DNA of 64,000 nt, from NCBI GenBank assembly GCA_910587785.1, contig CAJUOA010000001.1, positions 11,878-75,877 on the forward strand, given 5' to 3'. Positions 59,730 through 64,000 of this stretch are shown piece after piece; the first letter of the stretch is position 1, and the number at the start of each line of letters is the position of its first letter. Both the position numbers and the translations under genes were made by a program. The DNA is from an uncultured Oscillospiraceae bacterium. Its GTDB lineage: Bacteria > Bacillota > Clostridia > Oscillospirales > Oscillospiraceae. The notes under the pieces were generated by a model. The model did not search any database. It was not told the origin of the DNA and worked only from the letters and a program-made list of their open reading frames with translations.

Positions 59730-60757
59730 GGCAGGACCCCCTGGAGGAAATCCCTGCGCACGTAGTTTTCCAGGAGGTACCGGAGGAAGTCCTCCGACAG
59801 GTAGGTCCCCATCTTCCGCAGGGTGTCCGGATTGGTCAGAGCCCGGCCCGGTTCCGCGTACTCCCGCAGGGCCATGGCGCACCAGGTCACGCCCCGCAGG
59901 CAGGTGACGGTCAGGAACAGGGGCAGACGCCGGGAGAGGGGCCCGGCGTCCAGCCGCCCAGCCGCGGCCCTCCGGTAGTGCTCCAGGAAGCGCCGGACCG
60001 CCTCCCGGTCCAGGATGGTGTCCGTCTTCCAGAAGGTGGTGGTGGGCGCGAGGAAGTGGGCGATATCTTGAGCGGCCTCGGCGATGAGAGGCTTCTCCCA
60101 GTCCACCAAATAGCTCCGCGCGCCCTCGTTGATGAGGAAGTTGCCGGAGTTGAGCTCCGTGTTCACCACGCACCGGGGCGCGCCGCCCTCCTCCTCCAGG
60201 GGCAGCCGCCCGATCTCCACGATCAGCGTCTCCAGCAGGCGGGCCGCAGGCCCCTCCGCCCGGTCCCAGGTGAGGTAGCGCTCCGCCATGGCCTGGCACT
60301 CCTCGTAGATGCTCCGGGCGGGGCGGGGGGGCTCCAGCAGGCCGCTCCCGGAGGGGACGGGCAGGCTGTGGATGTCCGCCAGGATCTCCGCCGCCGCAGG
60401 CAGGTCCGTCTCGTAGCGGAGGGCCCTGCCGGGCAGGTGCTCCATCACCAGCACGCCGCAGGGCAGGATGCGCCGGGACCCGTCGCAGAAGAGGGGGCGG
60501 GGGGTCCTGCCGCTGGGATAGAGCGCCTGGAGGGCGGAGAATTCATATTCGATCTGGTGCTCCAGGTGCATCTGACTGCCGGTGTTCAGGCGCAGTACCA
60601 GCCGCTGTCCGGTCTCCGGGTGGCGGAAGCTGTAATTGACATTGTACTCCCCCTGCCCCAGGAGGGAGAAGTCCAGCTCCGTCCCCGCAGGCAGACGGAG
60701 GGCTGAAAGAAAGTCCCCGCTGTGGACATATGCCTGGAATACCGATTTATCCATCAT
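59726..60757 (-). CDS. APH-like phosphotransferase
   Basis: 343 aa, aminoglycoside-phosphotransferase/choline-kinase fold. N-lobe GQGEYNVNYSFRHPE near 34-50; the catalytic loop normally HGDLHPGN reads NTELNSGN (about 205), and the metal-binding segment is YLVDWEKPLIAEAAQDIAHF. The usual catalytic Asp is thus Glu and the His is Asn, a variant loop. It probably phosphorylates a small molecule handled by the operon. Start ATG 60757 or 60754, overlapping the end of the TIGR04282 gene. Confidence 0.7.
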   Translation of the reverse strand: MMDKSVFQAYVHSGDFLSALRLPAGTELDFSLLGQGEYNVNYSFRHPETGQRLVLRLNTGSQMHLEHQIEYEFSALQALYPSGRTPRPLFCDGSRRILPCGVLVMEHLPGRALRYETDLPAAAEILADIHSLPVPSGSGLLEPPRPARSIYEECQAMAERYLTWDRAEGPAARLLETLIVEIGRLPLEEEGGAPRCVVNTELNSGNFLINEGARSYLVDWEKPLIAEAAQDIAHFLAPTTTFWKTDTILDREAVRRFLEHYRRAAAGRLDAGPLSRRLPLFLTVTCLRGVTWCAMALREYAEPGRALTNPDTLRKMGTYLSEDFLRYLLENYVRRDFLQGVLP

Positions 60758-61409
60758 TCCGTCCCTCCCATTCCAATATTTTCAGAAGCCGGGCGGTGTG
60801 GGAATCGGGCCTCACCGTCCCCGGCAGGCGGCAAAGGTCCTCCGGCACATCCACGTCCCGGCAGGGCGGCGCGGGGCGGAAACGGAGCCCCGCCCCCCGG
60901 ATCGCTGCCAAAGCATTCTCGTATACGCTCTCGTGGCCGTAGGCCTGCCCGGCAAAGAGGGCCCGGCAGGGCTTCTTCAGGCCCACCAGGTAGTATCCCC
61001 CGTCCTCCGTGGGCCCCAGGGAGGCGTCCGCCTCCTCCAGGGCGGCGAAGGCGGCGGCGAGGTGCCCCTCCGTCAGCTCCGGCAGGTCGGAGCCGATGAG
61101 CACGCAGGCCTCATACCCCAGCGCCAGCACCCGGGACAGCGCCCGGTGCATCCGCTCCCCAAGGCCCTCCCCGTCCTGGGGGAAGAGGTCCAGGGCGGCG
61201 GGGAAGAGCTCCCGCAGGATCCCCCAGTCCCCCTCCGGCGCATAGGCCACGTAGAGGTCCGCGTCCACCCTGCCGCACACGGCGGCGATGTCCCGCAGGA
61301 AGGCGGTGTGGAGCGCGGCGCAGGCATCCCCGCTCAGAAGGGGCATGAGCCGGGTCTTGGTGCGCCCCGGCGCCGGCGGGCGGGTAAAACAGATCAGGGC
61401 GCGTCTCAT
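60747..61409 (-). CDS. TIGR04282-like (DUF2064) nucleotidyl/glycosyltransferase
   Basis: 220 aa. N-terminus ALICFTRPPAPGRTKTRLMP (phosphate-binding start of the GT-A-like fold), then CVLIGSDLPELTEGHL and GPTEDGGYYLVGL, typical of TIGR04282. Named in databases for arsenosugar synthesis, but no arsenic gene is present, so that name is not supported here. Start ATG overlaps the ABC ATPase stop by 4 nt. Confidence 0.8.
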   Translation of the reverse strand: MRRALICFTRPPAPGRTKTRLMPLLSGDACAALHTAFLRDIAAVCGRVDADLYVAYAPEGDWGILRELFPAALDLFPQDGEGLGERMHRALSRVLALGYEACVLIGSDLPELTEGHLAAAFAALEEADASLGPTEDGGYYLVGLKKPCRALFAGQAYGHESVYENALAAIRGAGLRFRPAPPCRDVDVPEDLCRLPGTVRPDSHTARLLKILEWEGRNDG

Positions 61410-62431
61410 AGGCCCTCCTCCCGGGGAAACAGCACCGGGTCCCCAACGTCCAGGTGAAAGCGCAGGACGTCCCCCGCCTGAAAGGGGGCCGGTCCGGGGA
61501 AGCGCTTGTGAAAGAGCGTACCGTCCTCCGCAGCCAGGGCCACCATCGTCTCAGGGCCCCGGAACCGGACCTCCTTCACCGTGAGGGCGTAGGGGCCGTT
61601 CCCGGCGGGCCTCCACATCTGCTCCCGCAGGCAGAGGGTATAGCGCCCCTCCGGCAGGGATGCCGGGAGGGTGACCAGACTACAATGGAAGAGGCCCCCC
61701 CGCACCTCCCCGTCCAGGCAGGTACAGCCGCCGAAGTAGTCCGCCGCCCGGCGGGTGGCGGGGTGCAGATAGACCTCCCGGGGCGTCCCGCACTGCTCGA
61801 CCGCCCCGTCGAACAGCAGGGCCACCCGGCCGCTCATGCTCAATGCCTCCTCCCGGTCGTGGGTCACGAGGACGGTGGTCATATGGAACTCCCGGTGCAG
61901 GGACAGCACCAGAGCGCGCATGTCCTCCCGCAGGTTCTCGTCCAGGGCGGAGAAGGGCTCGTCCAGCAGCAGCAGCCGGGGCTTGGCGGCCAAAGCACGA
62001 GCCAGGGCCACCCGCTGCCGCTCCCCGCCGGAGAGGGAACCCACCCGCCGGGAGCCGTATCCGGGCAGGCGCACCCGGGACAGCAGCTCCTCCGCCCGCT
62101 CCAGCCGTTCCCTGCGCCCCGCCCCCTGCATCCGCAGGGGGAAGGACACGTTCTCCGCAGCCGTCATGTGGGGGAAGAGGCGGATGTCCTGGAACAGGAT
62201 CACCACGCCCCGCTTATGGGGCGGGAGGCCCGTGAGGTCCTCCCCGTCCAGGCGGATGCCGCCGCTGCGGGGGGCGATGATCCCGGCGACCGTCTTGAGC
62301 AGGGTGGTCTTGCCGCAGCCGGAGGGCCCCAGCAGGGAGAGGAACTCCCCCTCCTCCATCCGGAGGGACACGCCCCGCAGGATGTCCCGCCCCTCCAGGG
62401 CAACGGACAGGTTTTCAATCTCCAGTTTCAC
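61406..62431 (-). CDS. ABC transporter ATP-binding protein
   Basis: 341 aa. Walker A GPSGCGKTT near 34-43, Q-loop LFQDIRLFP, signature SLSGGERQRVALARAL, Walker B LLLLDEPFSALDE, H-loop THD, and a C-terminal TOBE-like region (about 240-340). This build is typical of importers for polyamines, ferric iron, sulfate or thiamine. Start ATG overlaps the permease stop by 4 nt. The substrate is not evident. Confidence 0.9.
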   Translation of the reverse strand: MKLEIENLSVALEGRDILRGVSLRMEEGEFLSLLGPSGCGKTTLLKTVAGIIAPRSGGIRLDGEDLTGLPPHKRGVVILFQDIRLFPHMTAAENVSFPLRMQGAGRRERLERAEELLSRVRLPGYGSRRVGSLSGGERQRVALARALAAKPRLLLLDEPFSALDENLREDMRALVLSLHREFHMTTVLVTHDREEALSMSGRVALLFDGAVEQCGTPREVYLHPATRRAADYFGGCTCLDGEVRGGLFHCSLVTLPASLPEGRYTLCLREQMWRPAGNGPYALTVKEVRFRGPETMVALAAEDGTLFHKRFPGPAPFQAGDVLRFHLDVGDPVLFPREEGL

Positions 62432-63225
62432 AGGCGGTCACCTCGTTTCTGCCAATGGCGGATCAGCGCCTCGAACAGGGCGGACACCAGCAGCGCCGAG
62501 CCGGTGAAGGCCAGGGCGTAGACCGAGGCAAGGGACCGGTCGCCCCCCTGGATGTAGGGCACCATCACCAGAGCCAGGGTCTTCACCCGCCCGCCGCCCA
62601 CGATCAGGGTGGTGAAATACTGACTGTAGGAGAGGATGAAGGCCATGCTCAGGGAGGAGAGGACCCCCGGCATCAGCTCCGGCAGGCTGACGGCAAAAAA
62701 CGCCCGCACCGGTCCGGCCCCCAGCACGGCGGCCTGCTCCTCCAGCGCACCGCCCAGGGCCGCCGTCACATCGGTGAGGATGGCGATGCTGTAGGGCAGG
62801 GCCGTCATCACATGGACCAGCAGCACCCCCGCCGCGGTGTCCGCCAGGCCCAGCCGCAGCAGAACCAGGTGGATGCCGGTGGCGAACACCGTGCCGGGGA
62901 TCAGCAGGGGGAGCAGTCCGGCAAAGCGGACCAGGCCCTTGCCCGGGAAGTCGTAGAGCGACACCGCCCGGGCGGTGAGCAGGCCGATGAGGGTGGAGAG
63001 CCCCGCCGCGCCGCTCCCCAGGGACATACTGCTCCCCAGCAGACGCCACAGATCCTGGGAGCCGAAGAGGAGCTCCCGCACCGTGCGGGCCGACCAGCGC
63101 TCCGGCAGCAGGGACGGCCAGCTCCAGCGGGCCGCGGCGCTCCACAGCACCAGCACCGCCGCCGGAAGCAGGATGCAGAGCACCGCCGCCGCCAAAAAGA
63201 GCCGCAAAAGGACGTTCCTTCTCAT
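62428..63225 (-). CDS. ABC transporter permease (PotC-like)
   Basis: 265 aa, six membrane segments with the docking loop EEQAAVLGAGPVRAFFAVSL followed by PELMPG. Partner of the ATPase and the next permease; overlaps both by 4 nt. Start ATG 63225. Confidence 0.88.
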   Translation of the reverse strand: MRRNVLLRLFLAAAVLCILLPAAVLVLWSAAARWSWPSLLPERWSARTVRELLFGSQDLWRLLGSSMSLGSGAAGLSTLIGLLTARAVSLYDFPGKGLVRFAGLLPLLIPGTVFATGIHLVLLRLGLADTAAGVLLVHVMTALPYSIAILTDVTAALGGALEEQAAVLGAGPVRAFFAVSLPELMPGVLSSLSMAFILSYSQYFTTLIVGGGRVKTLALVMVPYIQGGDRSLASVYALAFTGSALLVSALFEALIRHWQKRGDRL

Positions 63226-64000
63226 CGCCCGCCTCCGATCTTCCGCAGCAGGCGGCGGGTGAGGAGGCCGTACAGCGCGGCCATGGCGGCGGAGAGGAGC
63301 AGTATCACCCCGTAGAGGGCCATGGCGGCGGGCCGCTGGCGCAGGTCCGGGTGCATGTAGGCCAGATGGGCGTAGACCGGCAGGGCCTTGGGCACCGTGG
63401 CCCCCAGCAGGAGGGGGAGCTCATAGCCGCCAAAGGCGAAGAGAAAGATGATGAGGAACGCCTGGGACACGGCGGGCAGGGAGAGGGGCAGTGTCACGGT
63501 CAGGAAGGAACGCAGGGGGGAAGCCCCCAGGTTCTCCGCCGCCTCCCCCAGGGTGGCGCTGACCCCGGCCATCAGCGCCAGGGTGAAGTAGGCCACAAAG
63601 GGGACCTCCTTCCACAGGTAGGCCAGGATGGTCCCCCCGCAGCCGGGGGTGAAGAGGAGCTGGGGGAACTGCCCAGGGTCATCTATCAGCCCCAGGGCCC
63701 AGGCGCACCGGGATACCAGGCCCGTCTGGGAGAGCAGGAGGATGGCAAAGAGGGCTGTCACCGTGTGGGGCACCAGGATGGGCAGGCGGATGAGGGACAC
63801 CATCGCTCCCCGGGCCCGGCAGACCCGGACCAGGGCCGCGCAGAGGACCGTCCCCAGCAGTGCCGCCGCCAGGGCGGACAGGAGGGCCACCCGCAGGCTC
63901 ACCAGCAGGGCGGAGTGGAACGCCGGACTGGTAAGGGCGTCCCGGTAGTAGTCCAGCGTCGGCTCCTCCAGGCCGAAGGCCGGGATCACGCCCAAGCTCT
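63222..64000 (-). CDS. ABC transporter permease (PotB-like), partial
   Basis: At least 259 residues of the second permease, running off the window; the visible reading starts SLGVIPAFG, so the true start is outside. Membrane segments and a docking loop GEAAENLGASPLRSFLTVTL followed by PLSLPAV are seen. The binding protein of this importer is probably just upstream, beyond the window. Confidence 0.85.
   Translation of the reverse strand, partial: SLGVIPAFGLEEPTLDYYRDALTSPAFHSALLVSLRVALLSALAAALLGTVLCAALVRVCRARGAMVSLIRLPILVPHTVTALFAILLLSQTGLVSRCAWALGLIDDPGQFPQLLFTPGCGGTILAYLWKEVPFVAYFTLALMAGVSATLGEAAENLGASPLRSFLTVTLPLSLPAVSQAFLIIFLFAFGGYELPLLLGATVPKALPVYAHLAYMHPDLRQRPAAMALYGVILLLSAAMAALYGLLTRRLLRKIGGGR

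Noticed and set aside
59055..61409. Arsenosugar biosynthesis pathway
   Set aside because: Only the two glycosyltransferase-type families match; no radical-SAM or arsenic gene is present, and the neighbours are an importer and a kinase.

Overview
The window is a high-GC (roughly 65 %) chromosomal segment of a Gram-positive anaerobe, most likely a gut member of the Oscillospiraceae (Clostridia). The signs are AGGAGG-type ribosome binding sites, a bL27 with the Prp-cleaved N-terminal extension plus prp, a T-box leader, a tetrahydrofolate (THF) riboswitch, DUF3786/DUF1576/DUF969/DUF979/DUF624 proteins, paired GH36 alpha-galactosidases and many short Cro/CI regulators. I cannot name the genus. No tRNA, rRNA, CRISPR array, transposase, prophage or origin was recognised.

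Layout. 1-4.8 kb: the tail of a Rieske protein, a 1035-aa flagellin-like protein with a beta-helix centre, a DUF3786 protein, a small membrane protein and a broken P-loop kinase gene. 4.9-12.8 kb: a folate one-carbon region. A THF riboswitch with its own terminator precedes a HExxH putative metallopeptidase, followed by fhs, a 45-aa ORF, a DUF6809-like/HTH module, fchA, folD, a DUF1576 membrane protein and 5-formyl-THF cyclo-ligase. FolD lacks the residues needed for cyclohydrolase activity, which FchA could supply. 12.9-22.1 kb: an SfsA-like protein, a Cro/CI-flavodoxin fusion with a divergent small gene, an LDH/MDH-like protein and a 1601-aa HD/repeat/nucleotidyltransferase/phosphoribosyltransferase protein.

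22.4-29.2 kb: amylosucrase-like GH13, PTS enzyme I, Obg, a Nudix hydrolase and the rplU-prp-rpmA operon. 29.3-40.6 kb: galactoside use, with two GH36 enzymes, a sugar ABC transporter (binding protein and two permeases, no ATPase here) and a DUF624 protein, plus an AGCS symporter and a YczE-like protein. 40.7-44.7 kb: an operon of DUF969, DUF979, an M29-like aminopeptidase, a GyrI-like protein and pyroglutamyl peptidase, probably for uptake and breakdown of pyroglutamyl peptides. 44.8-53.5 kb: nth, three small proteins of unknown role, pepF, ade, hpf, an FG-GAP lipoprotein and a response regulator with no kinase beside it.

53.5-58.0 kb: alaS, two Cro/CI regulators, a small partner gene, and a DUF3887 lipoprotein behind a T-box whose features fit tRNA-Ala. 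58.0-64.0 kb: a LysR regulator, then a tightly overlapping minus-strand operon with an ABC transporter, two glycosyltransferase-like proteins of the TIGR04282/TIGR04283 type and an APH-like kinase.

Two themes recur. A two-gene module (short Cro/CI regulator, divergent small protein, palindrome over the promoter) occurs three times, with a fourth copy lacking its partner. Short palindromic repeats lie between genes and in three places supply the stop codon TAG.
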